From positions 496,001 to 560,000 of the forward strand of contig NZ_JAUSWB010000001.1 of NCBI RefSeq assembly GCF_030814955.1: 64,000 bases of DNA, given 5' to 3'. The notes under the pieces are model-generated. The model did not search any database, was not told where the DNA came from, and saw nothing but the letters and a program-made list of their open reading frames with translations. Below, piece by piece: positions 7,484-16,730 of the stretch (position 1 is its first letter; each line of letters begins with the position of its first letter). The DNA is from Planomicrobium stackebrandtii (GTDB taxonomy: Bacteria; Bacillota; Bacilli; Bacillales_A; Planococcaceae). The translations under genes and the position numbers were made by a program.

Positions 7484-8396
7484 TGCCGCACATCCAATCA
7501 CCAATCAGTTCAAAGTGGGAATGGCGATCAATTTCATTCAGCAATTCATGGCGTCCTTGCTCAACAAGATAGACTTTAACGTTGGCCATTCCAGCATCAA
7601 CAAACTGGTTGGCAGAACTGAATACCCCTTTGCCGTTATTGCCAACAGGATCCATGGAGCCGCTAATCAGCAGGACCGGCAAGTCTTCGCGGATTTTGGC
7701 AATTTCCGCTGGCTTGTTGATAACCGCAAGTCCAGAAAACAGATCGATGTAAAATTGGTTGGTCGATTCAAAACCGCACAAAGGATCGGCTTCGTATTTC
7801 GCCACTGCCTCTTTGTCTCGGCTTAGCCAGGCATACGGCGAGCCATCTTCTTTGAAAGGCTTGTTGAAACTGCCGAAAGTCATTTTCCCCAAGGTTTTGC
7901 TCGGCTCCTGCTTGCCCCGTGTTTTCGCCGAGGCAATTGCAACGGCCAAACCAAGCTTACCTGCAGTACCGGGATCGCCGCCAGTGCCGGACAACACCAC
8001 GCGGCTAATTTCTTCACTATGCAGTTGCATGTAGCGGCGGGTGACAAATGACCCCATGCTGTGGCCGAACAGGATCAGCGGCAAATTGCCGGTTGCATGC
8101 TGGACTTCGGCGATAATGGCGTGGGCATCTTCCACGATCCGTCCAAAACCGTCCCTGTCCCCAAAATAACCTTGTACTCCGTTGCGTTCTGCCGTTTTTC
8201 CGTGCCCTCGCTGATCGTGTCCAGAGACAATAAAACCGCGGTTGGCCAGATACTCGGCAAATTCTGCATATCTGCCAACGTGCTCTGCCATTCCATGTAT
8301 GATATGGACGTGTCCAATCGGGCTCGGCGGTTTGTAGCAGACATAAAAGAGTTCGTGACCGTCAGAAACACGTATATAATCACTGCTTACTTGCAT
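7476..8396 (-). CDS. Alpha/beta hydrolase, lysophospholipase / monoacylglycerol lipase type
   Basis: A 306-residue serine hydrolase (PldB/Hydrolase_4 type). It has the oxyanion stretch [10 protein letters not shown] (about residue 34), the DQRGHGKT loop (about 61), nucleophile elbow GHSMGS with Ser113, an Asp in ISGSMDPVG (about 250) and a His in QGRHELLNE (about 283), so the triad looks complete. No signal peptide is seen, so it is probably cytosolic or peripheral. The substrate is likely a monoglyceride or lysophospholipid but is not determined by sequence. It overlaps miaA and lies 80 nt behind mutL, with a good AGGAGGGG ribosome site. Confidence 0.85.
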   Translation of the reverse strand: MQVSSDYIRVSDGHELFYVCYKPPSPIGHVHIIHGMAEHVGRYAEFAEYLANRGFIVSGHDQRGHGKTAERNGVQGYFGDRDGFGRIVEDAHAIIAEVQHATGNLPLILFGHSMGSFVTRRYMQLHSEEISRVVLSGTGGDPGTAGKLGLAVAIASAKTRGKQEPSKTLGKMTFGSFNKPFKEDGSPYAWLSRDKEAVAKYEADPLCGFESTNQFYIDLFSGLAVINKPAEIAKIREDLPVLLISGSMDPVGNNGKGVFSSANQFVDAGMANVKVYLVEQGRHELLNEIDRHSHFELIGDWMCGND

Positions 8397-8476
8397 GCTT
8401 CACACCCCTCCTTACTGAGTCGTTTCACCTATTCTATACTAATACCCAAATCTTTTTTGGCTAAGCCATCAATGGT

Positions 8477-10279
8477 TTAATTCATCACGCGCTTGAACAT
8501 CTTTTCCACATCATAAGTTTTGAAATGAATGATGACGGGACGTCCGTGCGGACATGTGAAAGGCTGCTCCGCATTTTTCAAATCCTTCAACAGCCGCTCC
8601 ATATCGTGCTTCTGCAAGAAATGATTGGCTTTGATGGACCGTTTGCAGCTCATCATGATAGCGGCATCTTCACGCAGTTTTTTGACATCCACTTTGCGTT
8701 CGGTCAACACTTGCTCGATCAAATCCTCAATGACTTCCTGTTCGAATCCTTTTGGAAACCAAGTGGGGTATTCCCGGACAATAAAGGAAGTCTCTCCGAA
8801 TTCTTCGAGAAATACACCGCTGTCGGACAGGACATCCAAATTGTCTTTCAGTCTTAGCGCTTCGTCCCGGCTGTAATGGAAAGTCAGCGGCAACAACAGA
8901 GACTGCCGTTCATTGCTGTCGATGTCCCCTACTTTTTCACGGAAGTATTCATATTTGATGCGCTCTTGCGCGGCGTGCTGATCGACCAAATAAAAGCCGT
9001 CGTTGCTTTGTGCCACAATATACGTGCCGTGAATCTGGCCCACTACTTCCAGTTCGGGAAATTGCGGGCTGTCATCTTCCGGAGGTTCTGCTTGCGGCAG
9101 GCCTTCATCCAGTGGCAGCGGATCGGGCTGAACCGGTTCGACCGCTTTCTCTACCGGCAGTTCGTGCCAGTCTTCTACTGCACGATCGGGCATCTGCTGT
9201 TTGGGTTCCTGCACTGTGAACGAGCTTTTCCATAAATCCAATTGCTTGGTCGGCGCTTGTTTGACCGGCTTCGGCTTGTCGATGATCGGTGCACGGACCA
9301 CGGTACTGATGGTCCGGCGTATGGTTTCGTGGATCAATTCCATCAGTTCTTTTTCTTTGCTCAAACGAATCTGCTGCTTGGACGGATGGACGTTGACGTC
9401 TGTCAAATACGGATCGCCTTCGATATTCAATACGACAATTGGCTGACGCTCGAGCGGCAAAAAGGTATGATAAGCCCTGTGCACCGTATTGGCAATGGCG
9501 TAATGCTTGACCCAACGTCCATTGACGAACAAGGAAATGTAGTTTTTATTGGCACGGGTGATTTCAGGAAGCGACGCATAGCCCGATACTTTGTAATCGT
9601 GCGACTGTCCTTCGAAAGGAATCATTTTCTTGGCAATCGCTACTCCATATATATCAGCCAACACACGTTTGATTTCTCCGCTGCCGGAAGTTTGCAAAAT
9701 AGTTCTGCCATCGTGCGACAGCTTGAATGCAACGCCTGGATAACTCAGCGCAAAGCGGTTGAGCAAATCGATCGTATGGCCAAGCTCCGTCTGCAGCGTC
9801 TTCATGTATTTCAGCCGTGCGGGCGTGTTAAAAAACAGTTGATCGATTTTGATATCCGTGCCTTTTCTAAGAGACCCGGCGCGATGCTCAGTCAGGCGTC
9901 CACCTTCCATTTGGACAAAAGTCCCGCTCGAACCGTCCGATGTATGCAAGGTCACTTTAGAGACCGAGGCGATACTGGCCAGCGCTTCTCCGCGGAACCC
10001 AAGCGTCCGGATCCGGAACAGATCATGTTCGTTGGCAATTTTACTGGTGGCGTGGCGGGAAAATGACAGCAAGGCATCATCGGCGTCCATGCCGGCACCA
10101 TTGTCGATAATCTGAATGGATGTCAGTCCCGCTTCGATCAGCAGCACTTCAACGGCCGTGCTATCGGCATCAATGGCGTTTTCCACCAATTCCTTGACGA
10201 CTGACGTCGGGCGTTCCACCACTTCACCAGCGGCTATTTTATTGGATAGAGGTTCGTCCATCAATCGAATGATGCCCAT
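8477..10279 (-). CDS. mutL: DNA mismatch repair protein MutL
   Basis: A 600-residue mismatch repair endonuclease recruited by MutS. The N-terminal GHKL ATPase shows ENAIDADST, DNGAGM, and GFRGEAL (about residues 33-100). A proline/glutamate-rich linker (about 340-410) leads to the C-terminal domain. That domain has the endonuclease motif DQHAAQERIKYE near residue 430, plus SCKRSIKA and CPHGRP, as in MutL proteins of bacteria without MutH. It follows mutS by 4 nt in a mutSL operon. Confidence 0.97.
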   Translation of the reverse strand: MGIIRLMDEPLSNKIAAGEVVERPTSVVKELVENAIDADSTAVEVLLIEAGLTSIQIIDNGAGMDADDALLSFSRHATSKIANEHDLFRIRTLGFRGEALASIASVSKVTLHTSDGSSGTFVQMEGGRLTEHRAGSLRKGTDIKIDQLFFNTPARLKYMKTLQTELGHTIDLLNRFALSYPGVAFKLSHDGRTILQTSGSGEIKRVLADIYGVAIAKKMIPFEGQSHDYKVSGYASLPEITRANKNYISLFVNGRWVKHYAIANTVHRAYHTFLPLERQPIVVLNIEGDPYLTDVNVHPSKQQIRLSKEKELMELIHETIRRTISTVVRAPIIDKPKPVKQAPTKQLDLWKSSFTVQEPKQQMPDRAVEDWHELPVEKAVEPVQPDPLPLDEGLPQAEPPEDDSPQFPELEVVGQIHGTYIVAQSNDGFYLVDQHAAQERIKYEYFREKVGDIDSNERQSLLLPLTFHYSRDEALRLKDNLDVLSDSGVFLEEFGETSFIVREYPTWFPKGFEQEVIEDLIEQVLTERKVDVKKLREDAAIMMSCKRSIKANHFLQKHDMERLLKDLKNAEQPFTCPHGRPVIIHFKTYDVEKMFKRVMN

Positions 10280-10283
10280 GGTC

Positions 10284-12809
10284 TCACTCCTTATTGGTTA
10301 GCTTTTGCTGCAGGTCGTTCAGCATCTGCAGCGCTTGAAGCGGCGTCATTGCAGACACTTCAACATCTGTGATGGCCTGCAGGATTTCATCTCTTTCAGT
10401 GTCTGTCTCATCAAAAAACGATAACTGTTCAATCGTTTTCGGCTGCTGCTTTTTATCCTCTTCAAAGGTTTTCAGCAATTCGCGGGCACGCGCCAGGATC
10501 GGCTCCGGCAAATTCGCCAGTTCGGCCACATGAATCCCGTAGCTTTTATCGGCTGGTCCCTTTTTCACTTTATGCAAAAAGACCACTTTGCCCGATTGTT
10601 CCATTGCCGCTACATGGACATTGCGTAAATTATCGAGTGATTTTTCCAATGCCGTCAATTCATGATAATGGGTTGAAAACAGCGTATTTGCGCCAATTTC
10701 CAGGTGGATGTATTCAATCATCGACTGGGCCAGCGCCATGCCGTCATAGGTCGAAGTACCGCGGCCAATTTCATCAAACAGTAATAAGCTGTTTTTGGTT
10801 GCGTGGGTAATGGCATACTGCGACTCGAGCATTTCCACCATAAAGGTACTTTGTCCCGAAACCAGGTCATCAGCTGCTCCGATGCGCGTGAAAATCTGGT
10901 CTACAATCGGCAAGCTCGCCGATTCTGCCGGCACATAACTGCCGATTTGCGCCAGGACAATAGTTAACGCTACCTGCCGCATATACGTACTTTTACCAGA
11001 CATGTTTGGTCCGGTTATCAGCAGCATGTTTTGGCCTTCCGCCAGAACACAATCATTTGGCACGTAATGCTGCTTGTTGAGCATTTTTTCCACAACCGGA
11101 TGGCGTCCTTCAATAATCGAAATTTCATTTTGTTCGTTAAAATCCGGCTTTACAAAACGGTATTTCTCTGCCACATTGGCGAAACTTAAAAAGACATCAA
11201 GTCCGCTGAGTGAAGAAGCCAAGCGCTGAATACGCGAAATATACTGTTTGACTTCATCTCTGATGGCCACAAATAAATCGTATTCGAGCGACAAGCTTTC
11301 TTCTTCGGCCGTTAAGATCAATGCTTCTTTTTCCTTGAGCTCCGGTGTGGTGTAGCGTTCGGCATTGGCCAAAGTCTGTTTCCGGTCATAGCGCTCCAAA
11401 TCCGCCAAATGCATATTGGCTTTGGACATTTCAATATAATAGCCAAAAATCCGGTTATAGCCGATTTTCAGGGTTTTAACTCCGGTCAATTTGCGTTCTT
11501 TCTGTTCGAGTTCCGCAATCCAATCTTTGCCGTTGCGGGAAGCATCCCGGTATTCATCCAACTGCTGATGGAATCCATCACGGATGACGCCGCCTTCTTT
11601 TGAAGACAACGGCGGGTTTTCACTGATAGCCTGGAGCAATTCACAGACCTCGATGCAGCGGTCCAGTTTTCCGCTGAATTCCTGCAATGCCGGGTTGCCG
11701 GAATTGGCCAGCTCTTCAATAAGCGTCGGCACTTTCTCCAGCGAACTCCGAAGCTGTGCTAAATCGCGCCCACTGGCACTGCCAAAGGCGATGCGCCCGG
11801 ACAGGCGTTCCAAGTCATAGACTTCTTTCAATAGCCCCTGAAGCTCCACACGCACGAAATACTGCTCGATCAAAGCCGCTACCATGTGTTGGCGTTCTTC
11901 AATCATGCGCTTGTTTGCCAACGGCTGATGCAGCCATTGCTTCAGTTTCCTGCTGCCCATCGCCGTGACGGTTTCATCCAGCAGCCACAACAGCGTTCCT
12001 TTTGTTTCAGCGCCGCGAATCGACTGAAGCAGCTCCAAATTGCGCTTTGAGTGAAAATCGATGCTCAACAGCTGATTGTTTTCTTTATAGGTGAAGGCTT
12101 GGATATGGTCGAGTGACTGCTTTTGCGTACGCGAAATATACGTCAATAAACGCTGGCAGCTCATCCGTAAATCTTCCGGGCACTCTGCTACTTGCGAAGG
12201 GGGTACCGGGAAGGCAGTTTCCATGGTTTCAATGGACAACACCAAGTTCTGTTCTTCTTCGTTTAATAATAAAAATAATTGTTCCGAAACCACCAGCTCA
12301 CGGATATTCAAAGATTGCAGTTCCTGAAGCAGGGCCTTTTCCGTCCCCATTATGTATGTCGCCGTTGCTTCACCTGTGCTGATGTCGATATAAGACAACC
12401 CAAATCCATCCGCCAGTTCGTCGGCAGCCGCTAAAAATACATTCGATTTGGAATCGACGCTTTTTCCTTCTGTGTGTGTTCCCGGAGTGACGAGGCGCAC
12501 CACTTCGCGTTTGACGACTCCTTTCGCCGTTTTCGGATCTTCCACTTGTTCACAGATGGCCACTTTATGGCCTTTTAAGATCAATTGATCAATATAGTTT
12601 TTCGCTGCATGATGGGGAACACCGCACATGGGAATCCGGTCATCTCCAGTTCCACCACGGCTCGTCAGCGTAATTTCCAAAATTTGCGATGCGTTGATGG
12701 CATCATCATAAAACAACTCATAAAAATCACCCATCCGGAAAAATAAAAATGCGTCCAGGTATTCGGACTTTACTTGAAAATATTGTTGCATCATCGGTGT
12801 CGGTGCCAT
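10284..12809 (-). CDS. mutS: DNA mismatch recognition protein MutS
   Basis: An 841-residue mismatch sensor. The mismatch-binding Phe-x-Glu is in MGDFYELF (about residue 28). The ATPase has Walker A GPNMSGKST (about 600), Walker B LLLFDEIGRGTSTYDG and the signature histidine STHYHEL. The C-terminal tail contains QLSFFDE, a likely beta-clamp binding motif (QLSFF). The length is close to the B. subtilis protein (about 858). It is the first gene of a mutSL pair with an extended -10 promoter at 12846-12854. Confidence 0.97.
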   Translation of the reverse strand: MAPTPMMQQYFQVKSEYLDAFLFFRMGDFYELFYDDAINASQILEITLTSRGGTGDDRIPMCGVPHHAAKNYIDQLILKGHKVAICEQVEDPKTAKGVVKREVVRLVTPGTHTEGKSVDSKSNVFLAAADELADGFGLSYIDISTGEATATYIMGTEKALLQELQSLNIRELVVSEQLFLLLNEEEQNLVLSIETMETAFPVPPSQVAECPEDLRMSCQRLLTYISRTQKQSLDHIQAFTYKENNQLLSIDFHSKRNLELLQSIRGAETKGTLLWLLDETVTAMGSRKLKQWLHQPLANKRMIEERQHMVAALIEQYFVRVELQGLLKEVYDLERLSGRIAFGSASGRDLAQLRSSLEKVPTLIEELANSGNPALQEFSGKLDRCIEVCELLQAISENPPLSSKEGGVIRDGFHQQLDEYRDASRNGKDWIAELEQKERKLTGVKTLKIGYNRIFGYYIEMSKANMHLADLERYDRKQTLANAERYTTPELKEKEALILTAEEESLSLEYDLFVAIRDEVKQYISRIQRLASSLSGLDVFLSFANVAEKYRFVKPDFNEQNEISIIEGRHPVVEKMLNKQHYVPNDCVLAEGQNMLLITGPNMSGKSTYMRQVALTIVLAQIGSYVPAESASLPIVDQIFTRIGAADDLVSGQSTFMVEMLESQYAITHATKNSLLLFDEIGRGTSTYDGMALAQSMIEYIHLEIGANTLFSTHYHELTALEKSLDNLRNVHVAAMEQSGKVVFLHKVKKGPADKSYGIHVAELANLPEPILARARELLKTFEEDKKQQPKTIEQLSFFDETDTERDEILQAITDVEVSAMTPLQALQMLNDLQQKLTNKE

Positions 12810-12845
12810 TATAAAACCTCTTTCAAATCGATTCGTCGTTTCTCC

Positions 12846-12854
12846 ATTATACCA
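12846..12854 (-). promoter_or_regulatory. Extended -10 promoter of mutSL
   Basis: On the minus strand TGGTATAAT is a perfect -10 with the TGn extension, 37 nt before the mutS start codon. The -35 region is weak. It lies between the ricA terminator and mutS. Confidence 0.6.
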
Positions 12855-12877
12855 AAAATCAATGCGGAAAAGAAAAA

Positions 12878-12904
12878 ACTGAAAGAGCTTTGGCTCTTTC
12901 AGTT
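12878..12904 (-). terminator. ricA terminator
   Basis: A perfect hairpin AACTGAAAGAGC / GCTCTTTCAGTT followed on the minus strand by TTTTTTC. It ends ricA before the mutSL promoter. Confidence 0.85.
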
Positions 12905-12940
12905 GGATGCTTTAGGGAAATTTTCAGTTTTGCGTGCTGC

Positions 12941-13366
12941 TTAACAGCTTCCCGGTTTGTCGTTGCGAACTTTTGATCCCGTTTCACCGCGCAGCAAGTC
13001 TCCGCCTGTTTCGGTGATGATGTTGTTTGTTACTTGGTTGGCAATGGCGGTTGACACCATTTGCAGCAACGAATTGACATCACTCTGGGATTGCTTGAAT
13101 TCCTGAACGATTGGCACGGCATCGATTTCTTCTTCGATTTTGGCAATTTTGCCTTCAATCAAAGTCAACGCCCGTTCTTTGCCGTACGCCTGGAAGTTGA
13201 CCGCTTGCTTTTGCAAGCTCTTCAAGCTGGCAATTTTTTCCCGGATTTGCTGGTTTTCGTTAATTTGTGCTTCTGCACGCTTAAAGAAATCCACTTCTTC
13301 TGTTGCTGCAATCATATCTGCTACTTCGCGCGCTTTGGCGACGATTTCCTGTTTTGTATACGTCAT
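12941..13366 (-). CDS. ricA: RicA (YmcA) family protein of the Ric RNA-processing complex
   Basis: A 141-residue, mainly helical YlbF/YmcA-family protein. In B. subtilis RicA joins RicF and RicT in a complex that aids RNase Y in mRNA maturation and affects competence and biofilm formation. The body FKRAEAQINENQQIREKIASLKSL (about residues 28-51, quoted in part) fits the family. Its only cysteine is the last residue, Cys141. It stands next to ymdB and rny, close to the Bacillus order, but the Bacillus neighbours cotE and miaB/ymcB are absent. It has its own terminator. Confidence 0.85.
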   Translation of the reverse strand: MTYTKQEIVAKAREVADMIAATEEVDFFKRAEAQINENQQIREKIASLKSLQKQAVNFQAYGKERALTLIEGKIAKIEEEIDAVPIVQEFKQSQSDVNSLLQMVSTAIANQVTNNIITETGGDLLRGETGSKVRNDKPGSC

Positions 13367-13419
13367 TTCTAGACACCCATTTCTTGGCCTGATACGACTT
13401 TTGTAAATTCATCGTTCAG

Positions 13420-13581
13420 CTACCATTTTTTAGTTTGCGTTATTTTAACTGCCTGATAGAGCGCACATGTGAATAGATGCTTGGATCGGTTTTGTATTGC
13501 CATCGATTCTGATTGTACAGGTAAATGAATACCATCGACAAGATTCCCGCCTTGCACAAGCACATTATTCAATTCATCCAC
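13420..13581 (-). CDS. Possible small ORF upstream of ricA, function unknown
   Basis: A GTG-initiated frame of 53 residues (VDELNNVLVQGGNL near its start, ending KITQTKKW) in the otherwise empty ricA-ymdB gap. The frame stays open upstream without a start for several more codons. I see no strong ribosome site and recognise no family. It may be a remnant of genes that lie here in Bacillus (miaB, kbl, tdh or spoVS), but no similarity is evident to me. Confidence 0.2.
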   Translation of the reverse strand: MDELNNVLVQGGNLVDGIHLPVQSESMAIQNRSKHLFTCALYQAVKITQTKKW

Positions 13582-13679
13582 GTATATTTGTGTCTGGCTG
13601 ATGTTAAATCAGTTGCGCAGAATATCATTTTTTCTGAAGTTCGTTCACGAAAACCTTTTAAACGATACTTTATTATACT

Positions 13680-13709
13680 GAAAACCAGACATGTTCTACA
13701 AGGCGTCTG
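13680..13709 (-). terminator. ymdB terminator
   Basis: Arms CCAGAC and GTCTGG around a 14-nt loop, followed on the minus strand by TTTTC, 37 nt behind the ymdB stop. Confidence 0.6.
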
Positions 13710-13745
13710 GCTTAATTGTCGGAGTTTCGTCAAAAAGCTGTAGAT

Positions 13746-14543
13746 TTACCCTTGAAATGGGTAATCTTCATTGATGTAAACCCGTTCAAAAGAGATGGCT
13801 TTGCCGGTTTGGTCATCCACTTCCGTGAAGAAGCCACTAACCACGGAACGGCCGCGCTTAGGCACTTCAAAGCGTGTCGGCATATTGGTCTTGAAACGGT
13901 ACAGAACAGCTTCTTTGGCCATTCCGAGAATTTCATCATACGGTCCAGTCATCCCGACATCCGAGATGTACGCTGTGCCATTCGGCAAAATGCGTGCATC
14001 AGCGGTTTGAACATGTGTATGGGTACCGACAACGACCGAAGCCCGTCCGTCCAAATGCCAGCCCATGGCAATTTTCTCACTGGTTGCTTCTGCGTGGAAA
14101 TCCACAAAGACCAATGGTGAAATGGCTTTGGCTTCCGCTACAAGCTCGTCCGCTTTCTGGAATGGATCCTCATGCGGCGGCAGGAAAACGCGGCCGTGCA
14201 GATTGATGACAGACAGGGTCTGGCCATTTTTGGTCACAGTCGCCATGCCGCGCCCTGGCGCTTCGTCCGAAAAGTTTGCAGGACGGATCAAATAATCCAC
14301 TTCGTCAATAAAATCAAAAATCTCTTTTTGGTCCCATGTGTGGTTCCCCATCGTTACCATGTCCACTCCCATGAATAAAAGATCCTGATAAATAGCTTTT
14401 GTGATCCCGCGTCCTGCCGCTGCGTTTTCGCCATTGGCGATAATGACATCAGGCGAATACTTTCTTTTCAACCTTGGCAAATATGATTCCAATGCATCTC
14501 TTCCGATCGATCCTACAATATCTCCAATAAATAAAATTTTCAC
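13746..14543 (-). CDS. ymdB: YmdB family metallophosphoesterase (2',3'-cAMP phosphodiesterase)
   Basis: A 265-residue calcineurin-like phosphodiesterase. Metal-binding stretches are visible: GDIVGSIGR at the start, NGENAA, GNHTWD (about 65-70), DFHAEATSEK and GTHTHVQTAD. B. subtilis YmdB hydrolyses 2',3'-cAMP and affects RNase Y levels and biofilm choice. The start is taken as the GTG at 14543 (reads MKILFIGDIVG), matching the family start and following AAAGGTGAG. An upstream in-frame ATG would add 15 unrelated residues that overlap the rny terminator. It lies just behind rny, a conserved pair. Confidence 0.94.
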   Translation of the reverse strand: MKILFIGDIVGSIGRDALESYLPRLKRKYSPDVIIANGENAAAGRGITKAIYQDLLFMGVDMVTMGNHTWDQKEIFDFIDEVDYLIRPANFSDEAPGRGMATVTKNGQTLSVINLHGRVFLPPHEDPFQKADELVAEAKAISPLVFVDFHAEATSEKIAMGWHLDGRASVVVGTHTHVQTADARILPNGTAYISDVGMTGPYDEILGMAKEAVLYRFKTNMPTRFEVPKRGRSVVSGFFTEVDDQTGKAISFERVYINEDYPFQG

Positions 14544-14562
14544 AAACTCACCTTTTTCCATA

Positions 14563-14600
14563 AGAAAAAGGCTTCTTTGAATAGACATTCATCGAAGCCT
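14563..14600 (-). terminator. rny terminator
   Basis: Arms AGGCTTC and GAAGCCT (14569-14600) followed on the minus strand by TTTTTC. It lies between rny and ymdB, so ymdB may be partly read-through. Confidence 0.6.
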
Positions 14601-14608
14601 CACCCTTA

Positions 14609-16168
14609 TTATTTTGCGTATTCAACTGCTCTGGTTTCTCTGATAACCGTAACTTTGATATGACCTGGATAATCCAGTTCCTCTTCAATCCGTTTCCGGA
14701 TATCACGGGCCAGACGATGTGCCGTCATGTCATCGATTTGTTCAGGGCGAACCATGATGCGAATTTCGCGTCCCGCTTGAATAGCGAATGATTTCTCAAC
14801 GCCTTCATACGATTCGGAAATTTCTTCAAGTTTTTCTAAGCGGCGGATGTAATTTTCCAGTGTTTCACTTCTTGCACCCGGGCGAGCGGCAGACAATGCA
14901 TCTGCAGCAGCAACAATGACCGAAATGATCGAAGTCGCTTCTGTGTCACCATGGTGGGAGGCGATACTGTTAATGACAACCGGATGTTCTTTGTATTTGG
15001 TTCCGAGTTCCACGCCGATTTCAACATGGCTTCCTTCTACTTCATGATCGATCGCTTTACCGATGTCATGCAGAAGGCCGGCACGTCGGGCTAGTGTTAC
15101 GTCTTCTCCAAGCTCTGCTGCCATCAAACCTGACAGGAATGCAACTTCCACAGAATGCTTCAGTACATTTTGTCCATAGCTTGTGCGGTAGCGGAGGCGT
15201 CCAAGAATTTTGATCAAGTCAGGATGCAGGTTATGTACACCTACGTCAAATGTGGTTTGTTCACCAATTTCACGAATTTGTTCATCCACTTCGCGTCTTG
15301 ACTTCTCGACCATTTCTTCGATGCGTGCAGGATGGATACGGCCATCTGATACCAGTTTTTCAAGCGCCAATCGAGCTGTTTCACGGCGGATTGGATCGAA
15401 TCCTGACAGAATAACCGCTTCCGGCGTATCATCGATAATTAAATCGATCCCCGTTAAGGTTTCAAGCGTTCGGATATTGCGTCCTTCACGCCCAATGATA
15501 CGGCCTTTCATTTCGTCATTTGGCAGATTGACCACTGATACGGTCGTTTCTGCTACATGGTCAGCAGCAAAGCGCTGCATCGCCAGTGATAAAATGTTTT
15601 TCGCTTTTTTGTCCGATTCTTCTTTGGCGCGGGCTTCCGATTCTTTCATCATTACAGAAATGTCAGTTGAAAGTTCTTTTTCAACATCTTGCAAGATGAT
15701 CGACTTCGCTTCTTCGCGTGTCAAAGATGAAATGCGTTCCATTTCGGACTGTTGCTGGCGGACTAACTCTTCAGCTTTGCTCTCCATCTGTTCAATATGC
15801 TGTTGTTTTTCTGCGAGTGCTTCGTCTTTGCGTTCCAGACTCGCTTCTCTTTTGTTTAATGCATCATCCTTGCGATCTAAATTTTCTTCTCTCTGCAACA
15901 ACCGATTTTCTTGTCTTTGTAGTTCAGATCGGCGTTCCCGAATTTCAGATTCTGATTCAGTACGCAATTTATGATTTTCGTCTTTCGCTTCCAATAAGGC
16001 TTCTTTTTTCAGCGCTTCAGCTTCTCGTTTTGCATCTTCGACAATTTGCTCCGCAGAATTTTTAGCGCCTGCAATATTGGAATCGTTTGCTTTTTTCAAT
16101 GCAAAATAACCAACAACTACACCGACGATGATACCAAGCAAAGCGAAGATGAACTCATTAATACCCAT
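14609..16168 (-). CDS. rny: Ribonuclease Y
   Basis: A 519-residue membrane-anchored endoribonuclease that starts decay of many mRNAs. The N-terminal membrane helix is [17 protein letters not shown] (about residues 8-24). A long charged coiled coil follows (about 30-200). The KH domain has [15 protein letters not shown] (about 220) and the HD domain has [17 protein letters not shown] (about 365). The length matches the B. subtilis protein (520). It is followed by ymdB and ricA, whose products modulate it. AGGAGGTG lies ahead of the ATG. Confidence 0.98.
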   Translation of the reverse strand: MGINEFIFALLGIIVGVVVGYFALKKANDSNIAGAKNSAEQIVEDAKREAEALKKEALLEAKDENHKLRTESESEIRERRSELQRQENRLLQREENLDRKDDALNKREASLERKDEALAEKQQHIEQMESKAEELVRQQQSEMERISSLTREEAKSIILQDVEKELSTDISVMMKESEARAKEESDKKAKNILSLAMQRFAADHVAETTVSVVNLPNDEMKGRIIGREGRNIRTLETLTGIDLIIDDTPEAVILSGFDPIRRETARLALEKLVSDGRIHPARIEEMVEKSRREVDEQIREIGEQTTFDVGVHNLHPDLIKILGRLRYRTSYGQNVLKHSVEVAFLSGLMAAELGEDVTLARRAGLLHDIGKAIDHEVEGSHVEIGVELGTKYKEHPVVINSIASHHGDTEATSIISVIVAAADALSAARPGARSETLENYIRRLEKLEEISESYEGVEKSFAIQAGREIRIMVRPEQIDDMTAHRLARDIRKRIEEELDYPGHIKVTVIRETRAVEYAK

Positions 16169-16308
16169 TCGGACACCTCCTCTTGCTATTGAATTTTTTT
16201 CAGTTAAAAAAGATAAATAAATATAAATTTTTTCGTTTTAACTGTTTAATAATTAGTAAATTATACAAGTTTAATTGTATAGATGGACTTATGTCGTGTC
16301 AACCCACG

Positions 16309-16620
16309 AAAAGCGGAAGCGGCCGCTTAGCTCCGACCGGTGTAAGACAATCTGACAAAGCGGCATCTCTCCAGCCGCACAGCCAAAGGGACTTATGACT
16401 CTAGAGTCTGATCGCTGGAGCTGGACATCAGGAAAAGCGGAAGCAGCCGTGTAGATTCGACGGGCATAAGACAGTCTGGCGAAGCGGCGTTCTTTGCCGC
16501 ACAGCCAGAATGGCTTATGACCCTAGAATCTGGCTGTTGAAGCTGGACATCAGGAAAAGCGGAAGCAGCCGTGCCAACCACAGAGGCAGAAGGCAGTTGA
16601 GCGAAGCAGAAATACTATTT
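16309..16620. repeat. Structured intergenic repeat cluster 2 (two full units and a stub)
   Basis: Units begin with AAAAGCGGAAGC at 16309, 16433 and 16555 (periods 124 and 122 bp); the third breaks off after about 50 bp. The middle unit folds best: AGCAGCC/GGCTGTT, GATTC/GAATC, CATAAG/CTTATG, TCTGGC/GCCAGA and GCGGC/GCCGC. The first is more decayed but keeps GCGGC/GCCGC and TAAG/CTTA. The units have the same orientation as in cluster 1. The gap between rny and recA (16169-16730) holds only this cluster, AT-rich sequence upstream of rny and the recA terminator. Confidence 0.88.
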
Positions 16621-16677
16621 TCATTAGATATTGTATGTTTCCTTAACCATTTTAGCTCTTTTGCTTTCTGCATAGAA

Positions 16678-16713
16678 GAAAAGCCGCTAAGCTTTAGGCT
16701 AGGCGGCTTTTCC
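16678..16713 (-). terminator. recA terminator
   Basis: Arms GAAAAGCCGC and GCGGCTTTTC with an inner AGC/GCT stem, just behind the recA stop and followed by T-rich sequence on the minus strand. Confidence 0.85.
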
Positions 16714-16730
16714 AGATTATTGGAATGATT

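Larger units (their letters stand above)
13367..13745. other. 379-bp gap between ricA and ymdB
   Basis: It holds the ymdB terminator at 13680-13709, the doubtful small ORF at 13420-13581 and the ricA upstream region. I see no clear promoter consensus. In B. subtilis this position carries several genes (spoVS, tdh, kbl, miaB/ymcB), so it marks a deletion or rearrangement relative to that order. Confidence 0.5.

Noticed and set aside
9242..10066. 274-residue plus-strand frame
   Set aside because: It is antisense to mutL, which has complete motifs in the other strand.
15210..15974. 254-residue plus-strand frame
   Set aside because: It lies wholly antisense to rny and has serine-rich low-complexity translation typical of a reversed coiled-coil gene.
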